This document shows positions 6,305 through 13,295 of a DNA stretch of 20,580 bases, piece after piece (positions within the stretch are counted from its first letter, which is position 1; each line of letters begins with the position of its first letter). The position numbers and the translations under genes are program-made. The stretch comes from an uncultured Faecalibaculum sp. (GTDB lineage Bacteria > Bacillota_I > Bacilli_A > Erysipelotrichales > Erysipelotrichaceae): contig NZ_CAJUPA010000037.1 in assembly GCF_910588395.1 (NCBI RefSeq), positions 1 through 20,580 of the forward strand, read 5' to 3'. The notes under the pieces are model-generated. The model saw nothing but the letters and a program-made list of their open reading frames with translations, had not been told where the DNA came from and ran no database searches.

Positions 6305-8458
6305 TCAGCCGGCTTCGGGTACAGCCTCTGGCCTGTCCGGGTCCGGGACATACGTCTGCAGCCGCTGGCACAGGGTCGTCATCCTGGGGGTCCTGGTTTT
6401 CAGCCGGACTTTTTCCCGGAACAGCGCCGGATCTCCCAGCAGAACCAGTTCCTTTTTTGCACGGGAAATCGCAGTATACAGCAGTTTTTTGTTCAGCATC
6501 CGGCTGCTGCGGGCAGAGACGATGCAGTAGACCCGGTCATACTCCGATCCCTGCGCCTTGTGCACGGATACGCACCAGGCATGGGTAAGCTGATCTGTGA
6601 AGTCATGGGAAAAGTCCACTTCCTGCCCGCCAAAGTCCACTGTGATCACTCTGGACCGGGGATCGATCCGGGAAATCACGCCCATGTCTCCGTTGAACAC
6701 ATCATCCTCCGGCAGGTTTTTCAGCAGCATGACCTTGTCCTTTTCCCGGAACACAAACTGGCCTGATGCCAGTTCTTTCCGGTTTGCCGCAGGCGGGTTG
6801 AACACCTGCTGCAGTGCCTCGTTCACCGCTTCAATTCCGGCGGGGCCTTTGTACATGGGTGCCAGCACCTGAAACCGGTCCTGATCACTCTGGGGATCCA
6901 TCTCTTCCACGATCCGGTTCAGGATCCCGGTTTCCGGCAAGTCCAGAAAGCGCACCCCGTCTTCCCAGGCGCAGGTCTGTTCATCCCGGATCTGGCGCGC
7001 CAGGGAAATGATGCCCGAGCCCTCTGCCTGGCGCCAGATGCGCTCCAGATGCACCACCGGGATCCGCCCGGAGGCAATCAGATCCTGGAACACTTTCCCG
7101 GGTCCCACACTCTCCAGCTGGTCTTCATCCCCGATCAGCAGCAGTCTGCAGTCCTGAGGCAGTGCCATCAGCAGGCTGGCAAACAGATGCGTGTCGATCA
7201 TGGATGATTCGTCGATGATCAGAAACTGGCAGTCCAGAGGATCCAGCGGGCCTTTGACAAAGGAATTGTCCTCCAGATTCCATTTCAGCAGGGAATGAAT
7301 GGTTCTGGCGCTGTTGTCGGACAGAGATGCGAGCCGCTTGGCTGCCCGGCCGGTGGGAGCAGCCAGCTGAATGGCCGCTTCGGGAAACAGGGAACGGACT
7401 ATCTGGAGAATGCCCCGCACAACGGTGGTTTTCCCGGTTCCCGGACCGCCATTGAGAATCATCGCCGAACAGGAGAAAAACCGCCGGATGGCCTCTTTCT
7501 GCCGCTCATCATAGCTGATGCCCAGAGCGAATTCCGTTTCCCGGATCCGGGCCTCCAGACTTTCGGCATCCGGAGCCTCCACTTCATAAGTATGGTCCGC
7601 AATGGCCCGGGCAATGTCCTTTTCTTCCTGCGCCAGACCGAAGGGGTAGATCCGGGCATTCTCCACCTCCAGCGCCCCGGATTTGTTCAGCCGGTCCAGA
7701 CTCGCTTCGAAAATCTCCGGCTCCAGTCCCTGCACGGTATCCCACATTCTCGCCATGGAAAGCCAGGTGCTGCCTGTTTGCATGGCCAGCTGCCCGGCGT
7801 TGTTGAACAGCAGTGCATCCAGCCGCCGCAGATCATCCCCGGCTATCTGAAGGGCGTCGGCAAGCTTGAGAGCCGACTTGTATCCGAATCCGTACACTTC
7901 ATACAGCGGACGGAAGGGATCCTCCTCCAGGACCCGCAGCACATTGTCATAGTGTCCCTGCAGCAGCGAGACCTGTCTGGGAGACACGCCCCATTCCAGA
8001 AGCCGCAGGCAGGCAGCACTGTCACCGGAATACTCCCGGAGTCCCTGGATCACGACCTCCTGTTTTCCCTGACTGAGTCCCTGAACCTGGCGCAGAACGG
8101 CAGGATCCTCTTCAATCAGCTCCAGACAGTTCTCTCCCAGCGTATTGACGATCTGTTCCGCCGTGCGCCGGCCGATGCCGGGAAACCCCTTTCCGGACAG
8201 AAACCGGATCACAGCCTCCGATTCATCCGGCAGCTGCCGGCGGCTGACCAGGATCCGGAACTGCCGCCCGAACCGGGGATGCTGCACTTCCTGGCCGGTC
8301 AGTTCATACACCTGATCCTCCTCCGGATCCGGAATCCGTCCTGCACCGGTAAACGTCTGATGGTTGTCTTCATCCCGGAACAGAGCCACCACATAGGCAT
8401 TGTCCCGGTTTTCGAAAATGATGTGATCCAGTCTGGCGGTTCTGGTTTCCTCAGCCAC
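6305..8458 (-). CDS. recD2: SF1 DNA helicase RecD2
   Basis: RecD2 is a 5'-3' superfamily 1B DNA helicase that works without RecBC, in DNA repair and replication-fork maintenance. The protein has about 717 residues. In order: an N-terminal OB-like part; a helix-hairpin-helix region with GKGFPGIGRRTAEQIV (about 89-104); Walker A NGGPGTGKTT (336-345); Walker B LIIDESSMID (about 413-422); motif III IGDEDQLESVGPGK; motif V SVHKAQGSEYD; and motif VI YTAISRAKKELVLLGD. I chose the GTG at 8458 because AAGGAGAGG lies just before it. An ATG five codons upstream (8473) is possible but has a poor ribosome site. It overlaps the 3' end of mnmA, a common Firmicutes pairing, so the two are translationally coupled. 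Confidence 0.95.
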   Translation of the reverse strand: MAEETRTARLDHIIFENRDNAYVVALFRDEDNHQTFTGAGRIPDPEEDQVYELTGQEVQHPRFGRQFRILVSRRQLPDESEAVIRFLSGKGFPGIGRRTAEQIVNTLGENCLELIEEDPAVLRQVQGLSQGKQEVVIQGLREYSGDSAACLRLLEWGVSPRQVSLLQGHYDNVLRVLEEDPFRPLYEVYGFGYKSALKLADALQIAGDDLRRLDALLFNNAGQLAMQTGSTWLSMARMWDTVQGLEPEIFEASLDRLNKSGALEVENARIYPFGLAQEEKDIARAIADHTYEVEAPDAESLEARIRETEFALGISYDERQKEAIRRFFSCSAMILNGGPGTGKTTVVRGILQIVRSLFPEAAIQLAAPTGRAAKRLASLSDNSARTIHSLLKWNLEDNSFVKGPLDPLDCQFLIIDESSMIDTHLFASLLMALPQDCRLLLIGDEDQLESVGPGKVFQDLIASGRIPVVHLERIWRQAEGSGIISLARQIRDEQTCAWEDGVRFLDLPETGILNRIVEEMDPQSDQDRFQVLAPMYKGPAGIEAVNEALQQVFNPPAANRKELASGQFVFREKDKVMLLKNLPEDDVFNGDMGVISRIDPRSRVITVDFGGQEVDFSHDFTDQLTHAWCVSVHKAQGSEYDRVYCIVSARSSRMLNKKLLYTAISRAKKELVLLGDPALFREKVRLKTRTPRMTTLCQRLQTYVPDPDRPEAVPEAG

Positions 8459-9632
8459 GGTCCTCTCCTTCATCCCCGGCTGCCGTCAGCTGCAGCGCGG
8501 ACCGGATCCGGTCCTTCACAGATACACCATCCCGGAAGACTTCTTCAATGGTCCCGCCACCCAGGCATTTGTCTCCGTCATAGAACACCGCTTCCTGACC
8601 CTCTGTCACCGACCGGATACCCTGAGGATACCGGACAAGAGCCGTATCATCCTCCAGCTGCTCCAGAAAGACAGCCTGATCCGGCTGCCGGTAGCGGAAC
8701 TTCGCTGTCAGCTTTTCCGGGATCTGAAACCCGTCGGGGATGATCCAGTTGATGTCCTTCACCAGGCAGGCATCGGACACCAGCCAGTCCTGCCGGCTTT
8801 CGTGACAGACATACAGTTCATTGCGGTATACATCCTTGCCAATGACAAACCAGGGACCTTTGTGGGCGGTGATGTTCAGACCCTTGCGCTGTCCCACGGT
8901 ATAGTACAGAACCCCCTGATGTTCCCCCAGGATCCGGCCGGTGTCAATATCCACAATGGGCCCCGGCTTCATGGGCAGATAATTGGAGAGAAAGGCCCGG
9001 AAGTCCCGCTCACCGATGAAGCAGATGCCCGTGCTGTCTTTCTTGGAAGCCACGGATTCCAGATCCAGCTCTGCCGCCAGCCGGCGGACTTCCGGCTTGC
9101 GCAGCGAGCCGATGGGAAACAGCGTTTTCGCAATCCGGCTTTCGGGAACCTGGCACAGAAAATAGGTCTGATCCTTGTTCTGATCAGCGGCCCGGCTCAG
9201 CCAGGTGAAACCGGCGTCCTGCGTTACGGAGGCATAGTGACCGGTGGCCACGGCATCGAAGCCATGGGACATGGCGAAGTCAAAGAATGAATCAAATTTG
9301 ATGTATTTGTTGCACAGAATATCCGGGTTGGGCGTGCGGCCCCGTTCATATTCCTTCAGGAACGTCTGAAACACATTGTCCCAGTATTCCTGGATGAAAT
9401 CAGCCCGCAGCAGTTCCAGCCCCAGATGACGGGCTACAGCCAGTGCATCGCTGTAATCCTGCTCCTGGGGACAGATGTCATCGCCGATGGTCGGATTGCC
9501 TTCAATATCGGCATTGGTCAGCGAATCCCAGTTGCGCATGAAACAGCAGGTCACATCATGACCTTCCTGCATCAGTTTCCAGGCGGCAATCGCCGAATCC
9601 ACGCCTCCCGAGAGTCCCACTAGCACTTTCAT
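8451..9632 (-). CDS. mnmA: tRNA-specific 2-thiouridylase MnmA
   Basis: MnmA puts the 2-thio group on the wobble uridine (U34) of tRNA-Lys, tRNA-Glu and tRNA-Gln, using ATP and a sulfur relay. The protein has 393 residues, slightly long for the family. The PP-loop ATP-binding motif SGGVDS is at 8-13. The catalytic cysteines are C107 in NPDILCNKYIKF and C204 in STGICFIGERDF. The central and C-terminal beta domains follow, with YTVGQRKGL. The start is ATG at 9632, seven bases after GGAGG; a GTG directly upstream is an equal alternative. A possible -10 (TATAGT, 9665-9670) lies upstream without a good -35, after the tRNA terminator. Confidence 0.96.
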   Translation of the reverse strand: MKVLVGLSGGVDSAIAAWKLMQEGHDVTCCFMRNWDSLTNADIEGNPTIGDDICPQEQDYSDALAVARHLGLELLRADFIQEYWDNVFQTFLKEYERGRTPNPDILCNKYIKFDSFFDFAMSHGFDAVATGHYASVTQDAGFTWLSRAADQNKDQTYFLCQVPESRIAKTLFPIGSLRKPEVRRLAAELDLESVASKKDSTGICFIGERDFRAFLSNYLPMKPGPIVDIDTGRILGEHQGVLYYTVGQRKGLNITAHKGPWFVIGKDVYRNELYVCHESRQDWLVSDACLVKDINWIIPDGFQIPEKLTAKFRYRQPDQAVFLEQLEDDTALVRYPQGIRSVTEGQEAVFYDGDKCLGGGTIEEVFRDGVSVKDRIRSALQLTAAGDEGEDRG

Positions 9633-9712
9633 CACAATTCCTCCGATTCTTCTGGTCTGTTATCACTATATCAGCGCAGCCGGATGCCGGCGGCGAAGAT
9701 TCTTCCGATGGT

Positions 9713-9746
9713 AAAAAAAGAGCCTCCAGGCACTGTACCTGAAGAC
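9713..9746 (-). terminator. Rho-independent terminator of the tRNA pair
   Basis: About 12 nt past tRNA-Ala, the minus strand forms a 9-bp stem with G-U pairs (9738-9746 with 9722-9730, 7-nt loop). A run of seven Ts (9713-9719) follows shortly after. Confidence 0.8.
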
Positions 9747-9757
9747 TTGTTTTCATA

Positions 9758-9833
9758 TGGTGGAGCGTAGGGGGTTCGAACCCCTGACCTCTACGCTGCC
9801 AGCGTAGCGCTCTCCCAGCTGAGCTAACACCCC
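9758..9833 (-). tRNA. tRNA-Ala (anticodon GGC)
   Basis: A 76-nt cloverleaf on the minus strand. The acceptor stem GGGGTGT / ACGCTCC has a G-U pair at the third position and another at the fifth. The D-arm is TTAGCTCAGCTGGGAGAGC. The anticodon arm CTACG-CTGGCAG-CGTAG gives anticodon GGC. The T-loop is GTTCGAACC, the discriminator is A, and CCA is encoded. It reads alanine GCC codons, and its ACCA end fits the TGGT of the alaS T-box in this window. Confidence 0.98.
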
Positions 9834-9838
9834 ATATC

Positions 9839-9925
9839 TGGTGCCCAGAACCGGACTCGAACCGGTACGGCATTGCTGCCGGCAGATTTTGAGTCTGCTG
9901 CGTCTACCAATTTCGCCATCCGGGC
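9839..9925 (-). tRNA. tRNA-Leu (anticodon CAA)
   Basis: An 87-nt class II tRNA on the minus strand. The acceptor stem is GCCCGGA / TCTGGGC, the D-arm contains AAATTGGTAGACGC, the anticodon arm GCAGA-CTCAAAA-TCTGC gives anticodon CAA, and there is a long variable arm. The T-loop is GTTCGAGTC, and the end is ACCA with encoded CCA. It reads UUG. It lies 5 nt upstream of tRNA-Ala, so both come from one transcript. Confidence 0.98.
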
Positions 9926-9936
9926 GGTGCTCATTT

Positions 9937-9965
9937 ATACTACCAGAGATACCGGGAGACGTCAA
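9937..9965 (-). promoter_or_regulatory. Promoter of the tRNA-Leu/tRNA-Ala operon
   Basis: TTGACG (9960-9965), a 17-nt spacer and TAGTAT (9937-9942) lie 11 nt before the mature 5' end of tRNA-Leu on the minus strand. This is a normal tRNA promoter arrangement. Confidence 0.75.
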
Positions 9966-10052
9966 CGGTATTTTTCAGAGGCGAATACAGACAGATGGGG
10001 GGAGAGAACAGTCACTTCAGAAAACAGATGGCTGGCGGATGACCATGCCGGT

Positions 10053-10073
10053 GATCTGCAGGCTTTGCAGATC
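10053..10073 (-). terminator. Hairpin downstream of nrdD
   Basis: A perfect 8-bp stem (GATCTGCA / TGCAGATC, 5-nt loop) begins 23 nt after the nrdD stop. No T-run follows, so it may end or stabilise the nrd transcript but is not a classic intrinsic terminator. Confidence 0.5.
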
Positions 10074-10095
10074 TCCGTTTCAGGGTGTGCACCCG

Positions 10096-12045
10096 TCAGA
10101 TGATGTAGGGCTTTCGTTCCAGGAACTCCTGCTGCTTGGCTTTGTTCACCTGCGAAAAAGGCCGGTAATACCCGGATACCCGGATCCAGACTTCTGCCGG
10201 CTGATGGCAGACCGGACACAGGCTGTGGCTGCCCGGCTGATATCCATGTTCCGGACACACAGACCAGACAGGTGTGAATGCAAAGACCGGAATGGAGGTT
10301 CGGGACTGCAGCCGGTGTTCCAGCATCTTCAGTTCCTCGCCGGAGGCCGGCCGGCTGAAGGGAATGCTCAGAAAGGATCCGCCCGAAAAATACGGCTGAA
10401 GCTGCTCCTGGATCCGGACTGTCCCGTACAGATCATCTGTGGCGTTTACTGCCAGCTGGCAGGAATTTGTATAATACGGCGCATCCGGCGTGCCCGCTGT
10501 CCGGATACCGGCACAGTTCTTCACATCCAGCTGCGCCAGCCGCTGTGCCACGCCCTCTGCAGGCGTTGCCATAAGCACAAAGTGCTCCCGGCCATCCGTG
10601 AATGCTCTCAGATGCGTTAGAACCCGCTGCGCGAACGCCTGTCCTTCTCCGGATGTCAGATCACCGGAGATGAAAGAAGCGTTCAGACAGGCTTCATTCA
10701 TGCCGATCACGCCAATGGAACAGTATCCCTGCTGCAGATCGTCCAGATATCCCCGGGTACAGGGATACAGGCCATTGTCGAAAAACTGTCTGACCACCTG
10801 ACGGCGGGTATCCAGGATCCGGGCGGCCAGCTCGCAAAGCTCATCCAGCCGGGCAAAAAACGCCGGCTCATCCGGACTGTCCCAGGCAAGGTGCGGAAGG
10901 TTGAGGGTGACCGCACCCAGACTCGTTTTTCCTCCTTCCCAGGAGAAGAATCCTTCCATGGGAGACTGGTTTCTCGCAAAAACCGGATTCCCGTATTTTG
11001 CAGCAGCGGAAAAAATTTCCGGATCCTGGGGCAGAGTGTCACTGATGCGGATCACGGGAATCGGGAACGGGAATCCGCGTCCCTGCACATCTCCCTCCTG
11101 CAGCACGCTGAAGAACGCCTTCCGGATCATCTCCATCTCCCGGCTGCAGTCGCCGTAGCGAAGGCCGGTTTCCCTGTCTGCCACCAGATTCTTCCACTCT
11201 TCAGGGACAGTCATGTCAAAAACCACATTGGAAAACGCAGGCTGAGTTCCCCAGCGGCTGGGGGTGTTGACCCCGAAAATGAACGTCTCCATGGCGCTTT
11301 TGACTTCATCCATGGACAGATCGTCCTTTTTGACAAAAGGCGCCAGGCAGGTGTCAAAGTGGCTGAGAGACTGGGCACCGGACCATTCATTCTGCATGAT
11401 GGTCACAAAATTCACCAGCTGGGCGCACAGTGCGTTGAGATGCCGGGCAGGTCTGGCAGCGATCTGCCCTTCCACATACAGGCCCTTTTCAATCAGCCGG
11501 CGGATATCCCATCCGGCACTGCCTCCTGCCAGCATATCCAGGTCATGGATGTGCAGCCAGCCTTCCCGGTGTGCCTTGACCGCCTGTTCATCAAAAATCG
11601 AAGCCAGCCAGTAGTGCTGCGTCACTTCTCCTGAATTGGACAGAATCAGTCCCCCCAGGGAGTACACCGCATCCGTTTCCCGGTTCCCGGCTGCCTCCGG
11701 CTGATCCAGATAAGCCTTGGTCAGCTGCGCATAGCGGCTGGAGCTGTCCTGCAGCGCCCGGACATGTTCCCGCTGTTTGCGGTACAGAATGTATGCCTTG
11801 GCAGCGTCGGCGTAGCCGGCCATCGACAGAATCCGTTCGGCGCTGTCCTGAATCTGCTCCACGCTGATGCGCCCGTTGTCCATGGCGAGAGAAAAATCCG
11901 CGCTGACCCGGAGGGCCAGAAGCTGCAGGATGCTGTCATCCGGTACAGGTCCGAGGCTGGCAAAGGACTTCCGGATGGCTGTCACGATTTTTTCCATATC
12001 AAAGGGAACTTCCGTCCCATCCCGTTTCACCACCAGCCAGTTCAT
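10096..12045 (-). CDS. nrdD: Divergent anaerobic ribonucleotide reductase (NrdD-like glycyl-radical protein)
   Basis: Class III reductases make dNTPs from NTPs without oxygen, using a glycyl radical installed by a radical-SAM activase. This protein has 649 residues: an N-terminal ATP cone (about 1-95), the reductase barrel with HIHDLD (165-170), NEWSGAQSLSHFDT (219-232), TPSRWG (261-266) and ATPAEG (493-498), a zinc-knuckle region (C597, H600, C610, C613), and the glycyl-radical motif RVSGYY with G625. From memory of canonical NrdDs, two cysteine segments are absent: YCAGW is GSAGW (175-179), and the SMCCRL loop is replaced by a short segment at about 356-374. The final NxGK is NKAK (634-637). 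The frame is intact. It overlaps its activase by ATGA and has GAGAGG upstream. It may be a divergent RNR or a new glycyl-radical enzyme. Confidence 0.85.
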   Translation of the reverse strand: MNWLVVKRDGTEVPFDMEKIVTAIRKSFASLGPVPDDSILQLLALRVSADFSLAMDNGRISVEQIQDSAERILSMAGYADAAKAYILYRKQREHVRALQDSSSRYAQLTKAYLDQPEAAGNRETDAVYSLGGLILSNSGEVTQHYWLASIFDEQAVKAHREGWLHIHDLDMLAGGSAGWDIRRLIEKGLYVEGQIAARPARHLNALCAQLVNFVTIMQNEWSGAQSLSHFDTCLAPFVKKDDLSMDEVKSAMETFIFGVNTPSRWGTQPAFSNVVFDMTVPEEWKNLVADRETGLRYGDCSREMEMIRKAFFSVLQEGDVQGRGFPFPIPVIRISDTLPQDPEIFSAAAKYGNPVFARNQSPMEGFFSWEGGKTSLGAVTLNLPHLAWDSPDEPAFFARLDELCELAARILDTRRQVVRQFFDNGLYPCTRGYLDDLQQGYCSIGVIGMNEACLNASFISGDLTSGEGQAFAQRVLTHLRAFTDGREHFVLMATPAEGVAQRLAQLDVKNCAGIRTAGTPDAPYYTNSCQLAVNATDDLYGTVRIQEQLQPYFSGGSFLSIPFSRPASGEELKMLEHRLQSRTSIPVFAFTPVWSVCPEHGYQPGSHSLCPVCHQPAEVWIRVSGYYRPFSQVNKAKQQEFLERKPYII

Positions 12046-13148
12046 CGTTCAAGCCTCTCTTTCCACTTTGCAAACGCCGGTTCCTCCATGGGCTTCAGCC
12101 CGGGATCAATGCCGGCAGCGCTTTTTTCGTGATTGCGGACAACGACATGCGGGGCGTCTTTTATCAGACTTTCCAGAGCCTGCAGATCTGTCTTGTCAAA
12201 ACCGCCATCGTTCAGTTCCACCACCGCGTCCCAGTCAATACCTGCCTGCTTCAGCATCTGGATGCTTTCCAGCAGCGGTCCCATATGAAATGTCTTCAGT
12301 CCCGCACTGGCAGCGTAATGGGCGGGATCGTTCAGAATCTGCAGGCTGACTTCCTGCACAAGACTCTCCTGCAGACACTGTTCCAGCTGACGGGGAAAGG
12401 TCCCGTTTGTCTGCAGACGGACCGGAACCTGCATCCTGCGAAGATGGCGCAGAAAGGAAATCAATCCCTCCTGCAGGAAGGGCTCCCCGCCCCGGATCAC
12501 GACGCCGTCAATGAACGTCTTCCGGTGGGCAATCTGATCCAGGATGTCTTCCGTCTGCAGGATGCGGGCATCTTCCTCCAGAATCACCCGGGATCTGTCA
12601 GCGCAGCCGGGACACCGGAAATTGCAGCCGGCTGCATGCAGCACCAGCGAGAGTTTTCCCGGCCAGTCATTGACTGACAGAAGATCCATCCGGTAGAACA
12701 GCAGCGGTGCATTCTCTGTGCGGGAGGCTTCAATGGCGTTGTTCACCAGTGATCTGGTCTGTGAGAGAAACTGCCCGGCCTGTTCATCGGGAATCGCAGC
12801 CATGAGATGGTTCCACCAGTCTCTGCGGATGCCGTAGATCCTGGCAATGACCATTTTGGAGCGGTCTGTGGTGTACAGGTGCCTGAGGCGCTTGTCGGTT
12901 CTGGAAGGCACCGTTTCGATGTACCCCAGAGACTCCAGTTTCTGGACGTTTTTGGTCACGGTTCCCTTGTCATACTGGCCCTGGGCAACAATCTGATTGG
13001 CGGTGATGCCCTCTGATTCGTAAATCATGAGCAGCACCGGCAGCTGTGCGTAGGTCAGGTCAAAAGGCTGCAGCTGACGGTCGTAATATTTCTGTGTGGC
13101 TCTGGAGAGGATATTCAGGTCCAGAAGCAGATCTGTGTGCAGTTCCAT
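12042..13148 (-). CDS. MarR-type regulator fused to radical-SAM RNR activase (NrdG2-like)
   Basis: One uninterrupted frame of about 368 residues joins two families. Residues 1-140 are a MarR winged-helix domain, with LNILSRATQKYYDRQL, GITANQIVAQ, the recognition-helix region DKGTVTKNVQKLESLGYI (60-77) and the wing SRTDKRLRHLY. Residues 148-368 are a radical-SAM domain like NrdG2 activases: SVNDWPGKLSLVLHAAG, the cluster motif C175-NFR-C179-PG-C182, IRGGEP (218-223) and LQTNGT. The MarR part has no cysteine. The activase should form the glycyl radical on the NrdD-like protein, whose start overlaps its stop. I chose the ATG at 13148 because MarR homology begins there; ATGs at 13205 and 13220 are alternatives, none with a good ribosome site. 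A predicted -10 lies so close that the mRNA may be leaderless. Confidence 0.88.
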   Translation of the reverse strand: MELHTDLLLDLNILSRATQKYYDRQLQPFDLTYAQLPVLLMIYESEGITANQIVAQGQYDKGTVTKNVQKLESLGYIETVPSRTDKRLRHLYTTDRSKMVIARIYGIRRDWWNHLMAAIPDEQAGQFLSQTRSLVNNAIEASRTENAPLLFYRMDLLSVNDWPGKLSLVLHAAGCNFRCPGCADRSRVILEEDARILQTEDILDQIAHRKTFIDGVVIRGGEPFLQEGLISFLRHLRRMQVPVRLQTNGTFPRQLEQCLQESLVQEVSLQILNDPAHYAASAGLKTFHMGPLLESIQMLKQAGIDWDAVVELNDGGFDKTDLQALESLIKDAPHVVVRNHEKSAAGIDPGLKPMEEPAFAKWKERLER

Positions 13149-13184
13149 CAGATATATTGTACCGGTTTTTGGCACTGACGGCAC
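13149..13184 (-). promoter_or_regulatory. Promoter and possible operator of the marR-nrdG2 fusion gene
   Basis: TACAAT (13156-13161, minus strand) sits 7 nt before the ATG at 13148, so transcription would begin at or next to the start codon. The hexamer 17 nt upstream (GTGCCG, 13179-13184) is a weak -35. An imperfect palindrome, CAATATATCTG on the minus strand (13149-13159), spans the -10 and the start region. It could bind the MarR domain (autoregulation) or, since it partly resembles the NrdR box, NrdR. This is inference. Confidence 0.45.
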
Positions 13185-13235
13185 ATTCCGCCTGCTGTTC
13201 CACATGCTTTCCCGCTTCATCAGCTGTCCGGCTGC

Positions 13236-13271
13236 AAAAAAAACCTGCGAAGCAGCATTCTGTCCGCAGGT
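13236..13271 (-). terminator. Rho-independent terminator of the IMP dehydrogenase gene
   Basis: On the minus strand ACCTGCG (13265-13271) pairs with CGCAGGT (13243-13249), with an inner CAG/CTG pairing in the loop, followed by eight Ts. It separates the IMP dehydrogenase gene from the anaerobic RNR operon. Confidence 0.9.
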
Positions 13272-13295
13272 CTGTATCTGTGTCCCGAGCCAGGA

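Noticed and set aside
5947..6351. N-terminal extension of alaS into its leader
   Set aside because: The extension is read from the T-box and terminator RNA and has no AlaRS homology; the ATG at 5946 has the ribosome site.
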